Of a DNA stretch of 64,000 nt, positions 32,484-41,743 are shown piece after piece (the first letter of the stretch is position 1; every line of letters begins with the position of its first letter). This stretch comes from Roseiarcus sp036489975 (GTDB lineage: Bacteria > Pseudomonadota > Alphaproteobacteria > Rhizobiales > Beijerinckiaceae). Location of the stretch: NCBI GenBank assembly GCA_036489975.1, contig DASXES010000095.1, positions 25,249-89,248 of the forward strand, given 5' to 3'. The position numbers were made by a program, and so were the translations under genes. The notes beneath the pieces were generated by a model that saw only the letters and a program-made list of their open reading frames with translations, did not search any database and was not told the DNA's origin.

Positions 32484-34748
32484 TTACTTCGGACAGGGCG
32501 GTAGACCTGGCCTGCCGCACGCCGGTGGATGCGCGACTGGCGGCTGGATTCGAATCGCGGGCGGGGGTCGAAGCGCGGGGGCGGCCATGGCGGGCCGCGG
32601 GGGCTCATGAACGGCCGGCGCGAGGCGAGGCGCAGGCGGAGCCACGGGCGCCGCGGGAACGCGCACAGGCGCGGGCGCCGGACGCGGCGCAGCTGGAGCG
32701 ACAGCCGCTGGCGCATGAGCCGCTGGTAACCGAACCGCGGCAGGCGGCTGCGCCGGGGTAGGCGTCGCCAGCCTCGGAGCAAGGACGGGCGCCGCCCCTT
32801 TGGCGGCCGCCGGCGCCGTGGGCGCTACAGCGGCGGCGCCCGGCTTGACGACAACGGGCGCTCTCGGGGTCGGCAAAGGTTTGCCGCCGGGGACGGTTGG
32901 CGCACCGATAGCTGGCGCTGTCGGCGTTCCTGGCGGCATGACCCGGACTGGCGCCGACGGAGCAAGCGCAGGGACGGCCGCCTTTGGCGAGGGCGCCACG
33001 GGCAGAGGCTTGCCGACCGGCGTCGCGGGCGTCGCTGGCGCAACAGCCCCGGCAGGCGGCGCGACAGGTTTGGGCAAAGGCTTGCCGCCAGGCGCGTTCC
33101 CCGGCTTCGGGCCCGCGCCTCGAGCCGGCGGGACCGCCGCGCCGACCGGGTTTGCCGGCGCGCCGGGCGCGTGGGGCAATGGTGCGCCCGGCTGGCCGCG
33201 CCGGCCGACGGGTCGGAGCGGCTTCACAACCGCCGCATTGGCTGCAGGACCGGCGGCGGCCGCGGCCGCGCTCGGATGAGGCGGCGCCAGGGGTTTGATG
33301 TTGGCCGGCAGCGGCGGCGGCCCCAGGGGCCGCGGTTGCAAACGCGGGCCCCCTCGCGGCGCGATTCCGCCATGATGAACCATTCCCTGATAGGCGACCG
33401 CGCCCACGGCGATCGGAAGCGCGACGCCCAGCACCGGAAGCACGCCAATCTCGACCGGCGGCGGAGGCGGAGGCAAGTCGCGCCAATCGTCGTCTTCGAC
33501 ATAGACATATTGGACCGGCGGAGGGGGCGGCGGCGGGCCAAAATCGTCGAAAGCGTAGATCGGCCGATCGTCGTAGAACCGCTCCTCCGGGGGCGGCGGC
33601 GGAAGGTCGGCAAAAATCTCTGGCCGAAAATCGGGCGGCGGCTCGAACTCGGCCGAGAGCGTCGCGAGGCGGCGGCGCGCGTCCGGGATGTGCGGGCCTT
33701 TCGGATAGGCATGCAGATACGTCCAATAGGCTCGCGGGGTGTCGGCGTGGACGGTCCGGCGCCAATAGGCAGCTTCCCGCCGAACCGCGAGGATGGCTCG
33801 CACCCGTCGCGCCTGGTCCGAGTGGGGATAGGCGGCGAGAAACTCGCGATAGCCCTTGAGCGTATCTCGCTCGATAGCGGCGGCGTAGGCGTCCTCGGCG
33901 GAAAAGCTGGAGATGGGCCGACGCTCCGTCTGCGCGAACGAGAGGGCCGGAGGAGGCGCGTCGGCGGCGCGCTCGAACACGTAAAACGGGCCGTCGAGTT
34001 TGGAGGCGCTCCAAGGCAAGAGCGCGCCTTGGGTCTCCGAGTTAACCGACACGCGCGTCTGATCGAACGCCTGGACGATATCGACGCCACCCTGCCGGAT
34101 CGCGCCGGAAAGCGTCTTGCCATAAACCCCATAGGGGCCTTCCTCATCGCCCGCGAGCGTGCCCGGGGCCGCGTTGAAGGCGATCAGTTCGCCGTGCTCG
34201 GGATCGACCAAAGCGAGCCCCGGCGCCAGCGGCGATCCTTGAGTTGCATAGGGATTGGCCCGCGCCGTGTCGAGCACGATGATGCGCGCCCTGCCCGGCG
34301 TCGCGGCGAGCGCATGGGCAAAATCGGCGATGCGGAGCGCTTCAATCGGCACGTCGGCGTCGCGGCTGATCCGGGCATCGACCGGCACGAAGTAATTGTC
34401 GCCATTGTACTGAACCGCGCGGCCGGCGAGATAGACGAATGCCTGCATGTCTGGGCCCGCGGCCGCTGCTTTTTCCAGGAAATCGCGAAAGGCCACGCGC
34501 AACGATTGGCCGTCCAGGTCGCGCGCCCCGACCACGTCGAACCCGGCCGCTTGCAGCGTCTGAGCGACAAGCCCAGCGTCATTGGCGGGGGTCGCGAGCG
34601 CCTGGTCTGGATAGGTTGCGTTGCCGATAACGAGCGCGATGCGTGGGTTCGCCGCCTGCTGCTGAGCTTGAGTGGCCGTCCGCGCGAGAAGAGCGACCGA
34701 GGCCAGAACCAGAACAGCGGAGAAAGCGGCCTTGAACCGTCGCGACAT
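32484..34748 (-). CDS. Exported caspase-fold protein without the catalytic residues; Pro/Ala-rich tail
   Basis: A 754-residue exported protein. Signal peptide (FSAVLVLASVALLARTATQA), then a caspase-like (peptidase C14) domain at about 35-250: RIALVIGNATYP, the strand before the His site (QAFVYLAGRAVQYNGDNYFV) and the strand before the Cys site (RIIVLDTARANPY). In active relatives these read AGHG and DACR; here His is replaced by Arg110 and Cys by Ala162. A helical, tetratricopeptide-like middle follows (DAYAAAIERDTLKGYREFL, then YPHSDQARRVRAILA), then a low-complexity region of about 300 residues rich in Pro and Ala, ending CGRPGLPPCPK. It probably acts as a scaffold. Confidence 0.75.
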   Translation of the reverse strand: MSRRFKAAFSAVLVLASVALLARTATQAQQQAANPRIALVIGNATYPDQALATPANDAGLVAQTLQAAGFDVVGARDLDGQSLRVAFRDFLEKAAAAGPDMQAFVYLAGRAVQYNGDNYFVPVDARISRDADVPIEALRIADFAHALAATPGRARIIVLDTARANPYATQGSPLAPGLALVDPEHGELIAFNAAPGTLAGDEEGPYGVYGKTLSGAIRQGGVDIVQAFDQTRVSVNSETQGALLPWSASKLDGPFYVFERAADAPPPALSFAQTERRPISSFSAEDAYAAAIERDTLKGYREFLAAYPHSDQARRVRAILAVRREAAYWRRTVHADTPRAYWTYLHAYPKGPHIPDARRRLATLSAEFEPPPDFRPEIFADLPPPPPEERFYDDRPIYAFDDFGPPPPPPPVQYVYVEDDDWRDLPPPPPPVEIGVLPVLGVALPIAVGAVAYQGMVHHGGIAPRGGPRLQPRPLGPPPLPANIKPLAPPHPSAAAAAAGPAANAAVVKPLRPVGRRGQPGAPLPHAPGAPANPVGAAVPPARGAGPKPGNAPGGKPLPKPVAPPAGAVAPATPATPVGKPLPVAPSPKAAVPALAPSAPVRVMPPGTPTAPAIGAPTVPGGKPLPTPRAPVVVKPGAAAVAPTAPAAAKGAAPVLAPRLATPTPAQPPAAVRLPAAHAPAAVAPAAPRPAPAPVRVPAAPVAPPAPRLAPAVHEPPRPAMAAPALRPPPAIRIQPPVAHPPACGRPGLPPCPK

Positions 34749-34875
34749 CCTGCCCCTCGTGGTCGGGAAACCGACGGCCCTCCGATTCGTTCCCCTAAAC
34801 GGATCGCTAATGTCGCATGATGTCGGAACCGTGTCCCCGTCCGGATGCTGGCGCGGCGCTTGGTCGATGCTCGCT

Positions 34876-35679
34876 TCAGCTCACCGTTTCAGCGCTGTAG
34901 CGAGCGATCAGTCCGTTGCGGATCACCGCGCGATAGACGGCGAAGAAGAACATGCAGGCGAGGGCGAGATAGAGGAGTGCGAGCGTCCCGCCGATCGCCA
35001 ACTGGCCCCAGGGCGCGCCTTGTCCGGCAACGACCGAACGCATGCCTTCAAAGACATACGACGGCGGCAGGATCAGCGCGACCGCCTGCATCCATGCGGG
35101 CAGCACCGTCAAGGGATAGAAGACGCCCGCGAATGGCGAGATCAGCATCGGGATCGGCCAGATCAGCCATTCGGAGGCGGGGCCGAGCCTGAGCACCAAG
35201 GCCGAGGCGGCGACGCCGAGCGCAATGCCGGTGATGAACAGCACCATGAGAAAGGGGGCGAGCGCCGCTCCGTAGGACAGAAAGGACAGCCCGAAAGCGA
35301 CCTGCGCGAGAATGAGCATCGCGACCAGGCTCAGCCCGCTGGTGATGATCGCGACGATGAGGAGCCCGACCAGATATTCGGAAGTGGTGAGGGGCGAAGC
35401 GAAGAAATTGAGGAAGTTGCGCGTCCAGACATCCTCGAACAGCGTCATTGTGATCTGCTGCATCACGCGCGTCAGAAAATCCCATAGCAGCACCGCGCCG
35501 AGCAGCGCCGGCACAAAATTGAAGTCCGCGTGCGAGACCGAATTGAGATAGCGGGTGAGAAAGCCCCACACCAGAACATCGATGGCGACAAAGATGAAGA
35601 TGGGAAAGACGCGCTGCGGGCTGCCGCGGTAGAGATAGGCCATCCGCAACACGACGGCGCCAACGCGCGAGGCGTTCAT
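34876..35679 (-). CDS. ABC-2 type exporter permease
   Basis: A 267-residue inner-membrane permease with about 6 spans of the ABC-2 family (for example ALLGAVLLWDFLTRVMQQI, LLIVAIITSGLSLVAMLILA). It shows the ABC-2 middle helix with LGPASEWLIWPIPMLISPFA and GVFYPLTVLPAWMQA. Its start overlaps the stop of the partner ATPase (ATGA 35676-35679). Substrate unknown. Confidence 0.85.
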   Translation of the reverse strand: MNASRVGAVVLRMAYLYRGSPQRVFPIFIFVAIDVLVWGFLTRYLNSVSHADFNFVPALLGAVLLWDFLTRVMQQITMTLFEDVWTRNFLNFFASPLTTSEYLVGLLIVAIITSGLSLVAMLILAQVAFGLSFLSYGAALAPFLMVLFITGIALGVAASALVLRLGPASEWLIWPIPMLISPFAGVFYPLTVLPAWMQAVALILPPSYVFEGMRSVVAGQGAPWGQLAIGGTLALLYLALACMFFFAVYRAVIRNGLIARYSAETVS

Positions 35680-36434
35680 TGCCGGCCGCCGTCGTGCAGC
35701 GCCTCTTGCGCGACATTGACGAACAGGTCGTCGAGACTGTCCGCGCCATGTTGCGCGGGCAGGGTCTTCGGGTCGCCTTCGAGGACGATCCGCCCGTGCG
35801 ATAGGAACAGCACCCGGTCGCAGACCGCCTGCACTTCATACATGTTATGGCTCGTCCAAAGGACCGCGCACAGTCCGTTGTCGACGAATTTGGCGATGCC
35901 GGCGCGAATGTCGCGAGCGTTCGACGGATCGATCGAGGCGGTCGGTTCGTCGAGCAACAAGAGGCGCGGGCGGTTCAGCATCGCCTTGGCGAGCGAAAGG
36001 CGCGTCTGCTCGCCCGACGACAGGACTCCCGCCTTCATTCGCCGGTAGCGCTCGAGATCGTAAACCTTCAGCAGTTTCTCGATTCGCGCCGCGAGGTTTT
36101 CCACTGCGTAGAGCCTTCCGAACACCTGCAGGTTCTGCTCGACGGTGAGGTTGCCGGGCAAGGGCGCGTAGACGGCCGCGAAGTTGGTGCAGGAGAGAGC
36201 GCGGCTGCGATCGGACGCGAGATCGACGCCCTCGATCTCGATCCGTCCCCCGCTCGGCGCGAGCACGCCGAGGATCATGTTGATCGTCGTCGTCTTGCCT
36301 GCGCCGTTCGGCCCGAGGAGACCGACGATCTCGCCGGGCGCGACGTGAAAGCTGACGCCCTGCACGGCCCGCACGTCGCCGAACGACTTTTCGAGGCGCT
36401 CGACCTTAAGGACGAACGGAGCGGGCGGATTCAT
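35676..36434 (-). CDS. ABC exporter ATP-binding protein
   Basis: A 252-residue ATPase. Walker A GPNGAGKTT, signature LSSGEQTRLSLA (the common LSGGQ is LSSGE here), Walker B RLLLLDEPTAS and switch His LWTSHNMYEV. It is close to NodI/CcmA-like exporters. I take ATG 36434 (MNPPAPFVLK) over the longer reading to 36470. With the permease 35676-34876 it forms a two-gene ABC-2 exporter. Confidence 0.88.
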   Translation of the reverse strand: MNPPAPFVLKVERLEKSFGDVRAVQGVSFHVAPGEIVGLLGPNGAGKTTTINMILGVLAPSGGRIEIEGVDLASDRSRALSCTNFAAVYAPLPGNLTVEQNLQVFGRLYAVENLAARIEKLLKVYDLERYRRMKAGVLSSGEQTRLSLAKAMLNRPRLLLLDEPTASIDPSNARDIRAGIAKFVDNGLCAVLWTSHNMYEVQAVCDRVLFLSHGRIVLEGDPKTLPAQHGADSLDDLFVNVAQEALHDGGRQ

Positions 36435-36527
36435 GCCGCGTCGTATCAGGCGCGCGAGAGGGCGCGTCAAGCGGCCGTCGAACGCTCAAGGCGTGGCCGC
36501 CCCCTCGCGTCAAACGACGACGGCCGG

Positions 36528-37559
36528 TCACGGCTGGCCGCTTCCTCCAGCGGAGCCATAGACCTGACCGGTGGCGAAGCTTGCGTCGGCCCTCGCCAGT
36601 TGCACGTAGATCGAGCCGAGCTCGGCGGGCTGTCCGGGTCGGCCAAGCGGGGTCTGGCCGCCGAACTTCTCCAATTTTTCCTGAGTGGCGCCGCCGCTCA
36701 CCTGCAGCGGCGTCCAGATCGGGCCCGGCGCGACCGCATTGACGCGAATGCCCTTCGAGGCGAGCTGCTTCGCCAGCGACTTCACGTAATTCATGGTCGC
36801 AGCCTTCGTCTGCGCATAGTCGTAAAGATCGGGCGAGGGGTCATAGGCCTGTTCGGAAGCCGTCCCGATGATCGCGGAGCCTGGGGGCATATGCGGTAGC
36901 GCGGCCCTGATGATCCAGAATGGCGCGTAGATGTTGGTCTTCATCGTCGCGTCGAAATCCTCGGTCGAAATGTCGAGGATGGAGGCGCGTGTCTGCTGGC
37001 GCCCTGCGTTGTTCACCAGGATGTCCAGGCCGCCGAGACCGCTGACCGCTTCCTCGACGAGGCGCTTGCAGAAGGCCTCGTCCCGGATATCGCCGGGAAT
37101 CGACAAGGCTTTTCCGCCTTCCGCTTTCATGAGCTCGACGACCTCGCGCGCGTCGGGCTCCTCCTCCGGCAGATGATTGATCGCGACATCCGCACCCTCG
37201 CGCGAAAATGCGATCGCAGCGGCCCGGCCCATCCCCGAATCCCCGCCGGTGACCAGCGCCTTGCGGCCGACGAGCCGGCCCGACCCGCGGTACGACGTCT
37301 CGCCGTGATCCGGACGTGGATCCATCCGGCCGGCGAGCCCCGGCCAGGGCTGCTCCTGTCGGCGAAACGGCGGCTTGGGATACTTGCTGCGCGGGTCCTG
37401 TAGCGCTTCAGGAGCGGCCGCCTGATCCTGCTTGGAGAGGGGCCGGGCCTTGGAATTTTGGGAATTTTGCGCAAACGCGGGGGCGGCGGCCACAAGGCCG
37501 ATGCCGCCAGCGCCGACGATGGCGCGGCGGGAATAGGGAAAGCGTTCGTCTGAAGTCAT
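36528..37559 (-). CDS. Tat-exported SDR-family oxidoreductase
   Basis: A 343-residue short-chain dehydrogenase with a twin-arginine type signal (SRRAIVGAGGIGLVAAAPAFA) and a Pro-rich linker. The SDR core has ALVTGGDSGMGRAAAIAF, NNAG and the catalytic YDYAQTKAATMNYV. It belongs to the classical SDR group related to general-stress protein 39, here with export. The nucleotide cofactor in the periplasm is unexplained. ATG 37559 starts at the signal; the frame runs further to 37592. Last residues GSGQP. Confidence 0.8.
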   Translation of the reverse strand: MTSDERFPYSRRAIVGAGGIGLVAAAPAFAQNSQNSKARPLSKQDQAAAPEALQDPRSKYPKPPFRRQEQPWPGLAGRMDPRPDHGETSYRGSGRLVGRKALVTGGDSGMGRAAAIAFSREGADVAINHLPEEEPDAREVVELMKAEGGKALSIPGDIRDEAFCKRLVEEAVSGLGGLDILVNNAGRQQTRASILDISTEDFDATMKTNIYAPFWIIRAALPHMPPGSAIIGTASEQAYDPSPDLYDYAQTKAATMNYVKSLAKQLASKGIRVNAVAPGPIWTPLQVSGGATQEKLEKFGGQTPLGRPGQPAELGSIYVQLARADASFATGQVYGSAGGSGQP

Positions 37560-37638
37560 GGCGATCTCCACGATTTTCGGGAGAACGCTCACTTCCCCGC
37601 TTTGTTGCGGGAGCGCCGGCTTTGATCAATTGACGGCG

Positions 37639-38856
37639 TTATCCGGATAGCGCGTCCCCGAGATCGAGCGTGAACAATTCCTGAGACTTGCCGACGCCGC
37701 GCAGGGCGAACCGCCCGACGGAGGCGAAGGCGCACACGTGCTCGGCGCAGGATTGCGCAAACGCCGCCGAGATTAGGATAGGCCGGTCCACTGACCGGCA
37801 CATCGCCGCGATCCGGCTTACTTCGTTGACCGCCGGGCCGACAACAGTGAAGTCGAGGCGGTCCTTGCTGCCGATGTTGCCGTAGAACACCTCGCCGATG
37901 TGAAGCCCAAGATACATTTCAGTCGCGGGCAGGTCCTTTTTGAGCCGGCGCGCATTCAACGCCCGCACCGCCTCACGCGCCCCCCTCGCGGCGTCGAGCG
38001 CGGCGGCGCAGGCGCGGCTCCTGTCCTCGGCCGGGAAAATGGCGAGCACGCCGTCCCCGATCAGCTTGAGCACATCGCCACTGTTTTCATGGATCGACGA
38101 GACGACGGCCTCGGCGTAGTCGTTGAGCAGGGGAATGATTTGTTCTGGCGCTGAGGTCTCGGAGATATGCGTATAATTGCGCAGATCGCTGAACCACAGC
38201 ACCGTCTCGATCCGGTCGGTCACCCCGCGCTCGATGCGGCCTCGCAGCACCCGCCGGCCGGCGTCCCGACCGAGATAGGTCTCGACCAGCGTCTCGGCGA
38301 TGCGGGCGAGCGACGTGGCCTTGATCGCGAGCCCCAGAAACGGCGTGAGCCGCTTCAGCGCCTGGACTTCCTCGTCGGCGAAACCCTCGCCGTGATCCGT
38401 CGTCCAGTAGGAATAGATGCAATCCATTTCGCCGATCACGCCATCCTCGGCGAACCGGTTGATGATCGCGACATAATCGGTGAACTTCGCTTCGCGAAAC
38501 TCGGCGAAGGTGGGGAACTCAGCTTCGGTCTCCGCCGTCACGCGCCGGCGTAACATCGAATCGCCGCTCGCCAACAGCCGGTAGAGCGGGCTCGCCCGCC
38601 AGCGTTCGGCCGCCTCCCCATCGCCGGTGCGCCCGTACTCGGTCAGCGTCGCTTCCGGCTTTTCCCTTTCCCAGCGGAACGCCCGCCCCTCGTGGATGGG
38701 ATGGAGCGTGTCGACAAGCAGCATCGCGCGCGCGAGCGGCAGCCCGCCCGCGACGGCGCGGCTGCAAAAACCCTCGACAAGGGCGGTCTCGGTGCGTCCT
38801 TCAAGCCCTGCTTTCGCGAGCCACCCCGCAAGCTTGGCGATCTCCGCTTCGGTCAT
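37639..38856 (-). CDS. Class III adenylate/guanylate cyclase
   Basis: A 405-residue cytosolic nucleotide cyclase. The C-terminal catalytic domain has the metal-binding Asp pair (TVLWFSDLRNYTHISE and GDVLKLIGDGVLAIF), and the DFTVVGPAVNEVSRIAAMC segment with substrate and transition-state residues. The N-terminal 200 residues are a sensory region (related to the extended alphaproteobacterial cyclases) containing FREAKFTDYVAIINRFAEDG, with no membrane span. I take ATG 38856; the frame runs to 38976 with a basic leader that is unlikely to be translated. cAMP is the probable product. Confidence 0.85.
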   Translation of the reverse strand: MTEAEIAKLAGWLAKAGLEGRTETALVEGFCSRAVAGGLPLARAMLLVDTLHPIHEGRAFRWEREKPEATLTEYGRTGDGEAAERWRASPLYRLLASGDSMLRRRVTAETEAEFPTFAEFREAKFTDYVAIINRFAEDGVIGEMDCIYSYWTTDHGEGFADEEVQALKRLTPFLGLAIKATSLARIAETLVETYLGRDAGRRVLRGRIERGVTDRIETVLWFSDLRNYTHISETSAPEQIIPLLNDYAEAVVSSIHENSGDVLKLIGDGVLAIFPAEDRSRACAAALDAARGAREAVRALNARRLKKDLPATEMYLGLHIGEVFYGNIGSKDRLDFTVVGPAVNEVSRIAAMCRSVDRPILISAAFAQSCAEHVCAFASVGRFALRGVGKSQELFTLDLGDALSG

Positions 38857-39102
38857 GGCGCGATCATAGGTCTTCCGGAACGGAAGGCCAACGCGCGCTG
38901 GAGGGCGCTTGCGTTTCACCAGCGGGCGCCGCAGCCGTCCGCGCCCCGAAAAAGCGCTTTTAGGTCGCCAATTCACATAATTCGGCTATCTTTATAGTGA
39001 TCGAAGGAGGAATCCATGGCTCGTCGCATCAATGACACCGCCCCCCGCAAGCGTTCGAGACACCTCCTACGATGATGTACGAGGAGAGGCCGAGGATAAC
39101 GT
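38857..39102. other. Intergenic segment upstream of a gene remnant
   Basis: Lies between the cyclase gene and a dipeptidase remnant. It contains a good ribosome site (GGAGGAA) before ATG 39016, but that frame stops after 19 codons. No real gene is seen. Confidence 0.4.
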
Positions 39103-39240
39103 GTGGACGGCTTCGAGAGCGTCTCCGATATCGGCAACGTCCGCGCCGAAATGGAGAAGCGCGGCGATATGGCCGAAGAGATCGCCAAGGTTTTTGGCGG
39201 CAACTGGATGCGCGTCTTCGGGCAGGCGTGGACTTCGTAA
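39103..39240 (+). pseudogene. C-terminal remnant of a membrane-dipeptidase (M19) gene
   Basis: An open stretch of 45 codons reading VDGFESVSDIGNVRAEMEKR then GDMAEEIAKVFGGNWMRVFG and a stop, with an in-frame stop immediately before it. The sequence matches the conserved C terminus of peptidase M19 (renal dipeptidase) proteins, where this region is the last two helices of the TIM barrel. All upstream parts of the gene are missing. It is a deletion or insertion scar. Confidence 0.75.
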
Positions 39241-39348
39241 AATTCCACTCGATTTTCATTCCTCAGCTTCACTCAACGCAGCCCCCGAATCGGGTATGGG
39301 GACCTGTCGTCAACCGGCGTCGGCCGATTCTGAGCGGAGCAAGAGGGC

Positions 39349-40605
39349 ATGCGTATCGGACTGATCGTCGCTCTGGCGTTTCTCGGCGCCGTTCCGTTTT
39401 CTTTCGGAGCGGCGAGAGCGGATGACGCGGCGCTCACGGCGCGAGTGCAGCAGGTCCTCGACGCCTACGTCAAGGACCGCGCGTCGATCGAGGGGTTTTC
39501 CGGCGTCGCGTTGCAGGTGGATCGCGGTGGCGGGCGTCCGATCATCTCCGTCTATGCCGGCGACAACGGGCTCAGCGGCAAAAAACCGATCGGCCCTGAC
39601 ACTCTGTTCGACATCGGCAGCAACACCAAGGAATTCACCTCAGCGCTAATCCTCAAGCTCGAGGCGGCGGGCAAGCTCAGGCTCGACGACACGATCGGGA
39701 AGTGGCTGCCGCAATATCCGGCATGGAAGGATGTGACCATCCGCGCGCTGCTGCAGATGACGAGCCCGATCCCCAACTACTCGGAGACAGTCGCGATCGG
39801 CGAGATCGAGGTCGCCGACCTCCATCATCAATTCAGCGGCAAGGATCTGATCGGCTTTGTCGATCCCGCAAACGGCAACCATTTTCCGCCCGGCGCCGGC
39901 TGGTTCTATTCCAACACCAACTACATTCTTGCGGGCCTGATCATCGAGGCGGCGTCCGGCATGAACTACGAGCAGGCGCTGACAACGATGATCCTCGAAC
40001 CGCTCGGGCTGCACGACACGTATTACGCCGATGGTCCGCACCCCGGACCCGCTTCCGCCGGCCCGGTCATGTCGCGTGTTCCGAGGGCGCTCTACATGCT
40101 GCAGGACTGCCTCGGCTACCAGCCGGAGCCTTGCAAGGTGTCGACGCTCGCGCCGCTCATCGGCAAGGACATGCGGATGCAGAATCGCTCCTGGGCGGGC
40201 GAGGCCGGCGCCATCATCTCCAACCCGCACGACCTTGGTCTATGGATTCGCGCTCTTTTCGAAAAGCGCGTCGTTCCGGCAAAGCAGCTCGACGAAATGA
40301 CCACGCTGGTCTCCAACAAGACGGGTCGGCCTCTTCAAGAGGTCTCCGCCGACGAGCCGGTTGGCTTCGGCCTGGGCCTCGGCCGCTTCTTTCGAAAGGA
40401 GCTTGGCGGCGCCTATTGGTTCTACGAGGGCGAGACGCTCGGCTTCCGCACCATCTTCGCCTATTGGCCGCAGGACGATCTTCTCATCACCGGCTCCGTC
40501 AACAGCCGGCCGCCGAATGGCGAGGACCAGTTCGGTCCGGCAGTGATCGGCGGCGCCTTCATGGCCTTGCAGCAGGAAGGCGCTGTCAAACCCGCTACAA
40601 AATAA
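39349..40605 (+). CDS. Serine hydrolase, class C beta-lactamase family, exported
   Basis: A 418-residue exported hydrolase of the beta-lactamase/AmpC (PBP4*-like) superfamily. Signal peptide (IVALAFLGAVPFSFGAARA). The catalytic SxxK is in DIGSNTKEFTSALI, and the YxN motif is FYSNTNYILAGLIIE. It is probably a D-aminopeptidase or esterase; true beta-lactamase activity cannot be claimed. ATG 39349. Confidence 0.82.
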   Translation: MRIGLIVALAFLGAVPFSFGAARADDAALTARVQQVLDAYVKDRASIEGFSGVALQVDRGGGRPIISVYAGDNGLSGKKPIGPDTLFDIGSNTKEFTSALILKLEAAGKLRLDDTIGKWLPQYPAWKDVTIRALLQMTSPIPNYSETVAIGEIEVADLHHQFSGKDLIGFVDPANGNHFPPGAGWFYSNTNYILAGLIIEAASGMNYEQALTTMILEPLGLHDTYYADGPHPGPASAGPVMSRVPRALYMLQDCLGYQPEPCKVSTLAPLIGKDMRMQNRSWAGEAGAIISNPHDLGLWIRALFEKRVVPAKQLDEMTTLVSNKTGRPLQEVSADEPVGFGLGLGRFFRKELGGAYWFYEGETLGFRTIFAYWPQDDLLITGSVNSRPPNGEDQFGPAVIGGAFMALQQEGAVKPATK

Positions 40606-40661
40606 CTATGGTGGCCCGTTGAAGGCAGCCGGTAACAAGGCTGCCCGACAGGGAGGCCGCG

Positions 40662-41690
40662 ATGATCTTCCGGCAATTGTTCGACAGCGCGTCGAGCACC
40701 TATAGCTATGTCCTCGCCAGCCGACGCGGCGGCGAAGCGCTCATCATCGATCCGGTGCTGGAGAAGGTCGACCGCTATCTCAAACTGATGGAGGAGCTCG
40801 ACCTCAAGCTCGTCAAGGCCGTCGACACGCACCTGCACGCTGACCACATCACCGGCCTGGGCGCGCTGCGCGATCACACACACTGCATCACAATCATGGG
40901 CGAGCAGAGCAAGGTCGACGTCGTGTCGATGCGGATCGCCGATGGCGACAAGCTCGGCGTCGAAGGCTTGAGCCTCGACGTGCTTTACACGCCCGGCCAT
41001 ACCGACGATTCGTACAGCTTCCATTTTGGCGATCGGGTGTTCACCGGCGACACGCTGCTCATCCGCGGCACCGGCCGCACCGATTTCCAGAATGGCGATT
41101 CCCGCGCCCAGTACGAGAGCCTCATGCGCCTGATGCGGCTTCCAGAGGAGACGCTGGTTTTTCCAGCGCACGATTGCAAAGGCGACACCGTCAGCACCAT
41201 CGGTGAGGAGAAGCGCTTCAACCCGCGCCTTCAAGTTCGGGACGCGGACGAATACGCGCAGCTGATGGAAAGCCTGCACCTGCCCAATCCGAAGATGATG
41301 GACGTCGCCGTTCCCGCCAACATCCATCAGGGGCTGCATCAGGAGGATGTGGCGCGCAAGGGTTGGGCTTTTTCAGCCGAGGAGACCAAGGCGCTCGTCG
41401 GACGATCGGAGGTCGTGCTGATCGATTTGCGCGAGAAGAACGAGCGGGAGCGGACCGGCGCCATTCCCGGCTCGCTTCACACCCCCTATGGCGAGCTTCA
41501 GGACGCTATCGGCGAGGGCGGCCTCATTCACGAACTCGCGCGTTCGGGCAAGACGATCGTCTTCTATTGCGCGTTCGGTGAGCGCTCGGCGACGGCGGTG
41601 CAGGCGGTGCAGGATCAGGGCCTCGCCTCGGCCCGGCACATCGAGGGCGGCATGTCGGCCTGGACGAAGGCGGGAGGCGCGACGCATTGA
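40662..41690 (+). CDS. Persulfide dioxygenase-rhodanese fusion protein
   Basis: A 342-residue natural fusion. The N-terminal metallo-beta-lactamase domain (about 1-240) is of the ETHE1 type: THLHADHITGLGAL carries the metal histidines, then TPGHTDDSYSF and VFPAHDCKGD. ETHE1 enzymes oxidise glutathione persulfide with iron. The C-terminal rhodanese domain (about 250-342) has VLIDLREKNERERTGAIPGS and the active-site Cys loop FYCAFGERSA. Together they move and oxidise sulfane sulfur in sulfide detoxification. Confidence 0.88.
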   Translation: MIFRQLFDSASSTYSYVLASRRGGEALIIDPVLEKVDRYLKLMEELDLKLVKAVDTHLHADHITGLGALRDHTHCITIMGEQSKVDVVSMRIADGDKLGVEGLSLDVLYTPGHTDDSYSFHFGDRVFTGDTLLIRGTGRTDFQNGDSRAQYESLMRLMRLPEETLVFPAHDCKGDTVSTIGEEKRFNPRLQVRDADEYAQLMESLHLPNPKMMDVAVPANIHQGLHQEDVARKGWAFSAEETKALVGRSEVVLIDLREKNERERTGAIPGSLHTPYGELQDAIGEGGLIHELARSGKTIVFYCAFGERSATAVQAVQDQGLASARHIEGGMSAWTKAGGATH

Positions 41691-41743
41691 CCTTGGCCGA
41701 GGCTTGAGCTTAGCGAAGAGCCAGGCGTCAGCGGGGGATCTCA

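Noticed and set aside
39016..39075. Short frame with a good ribosome site before the dipeptidase remnant
   Set aside because: It stops after 19 codons and resembles no known protein.
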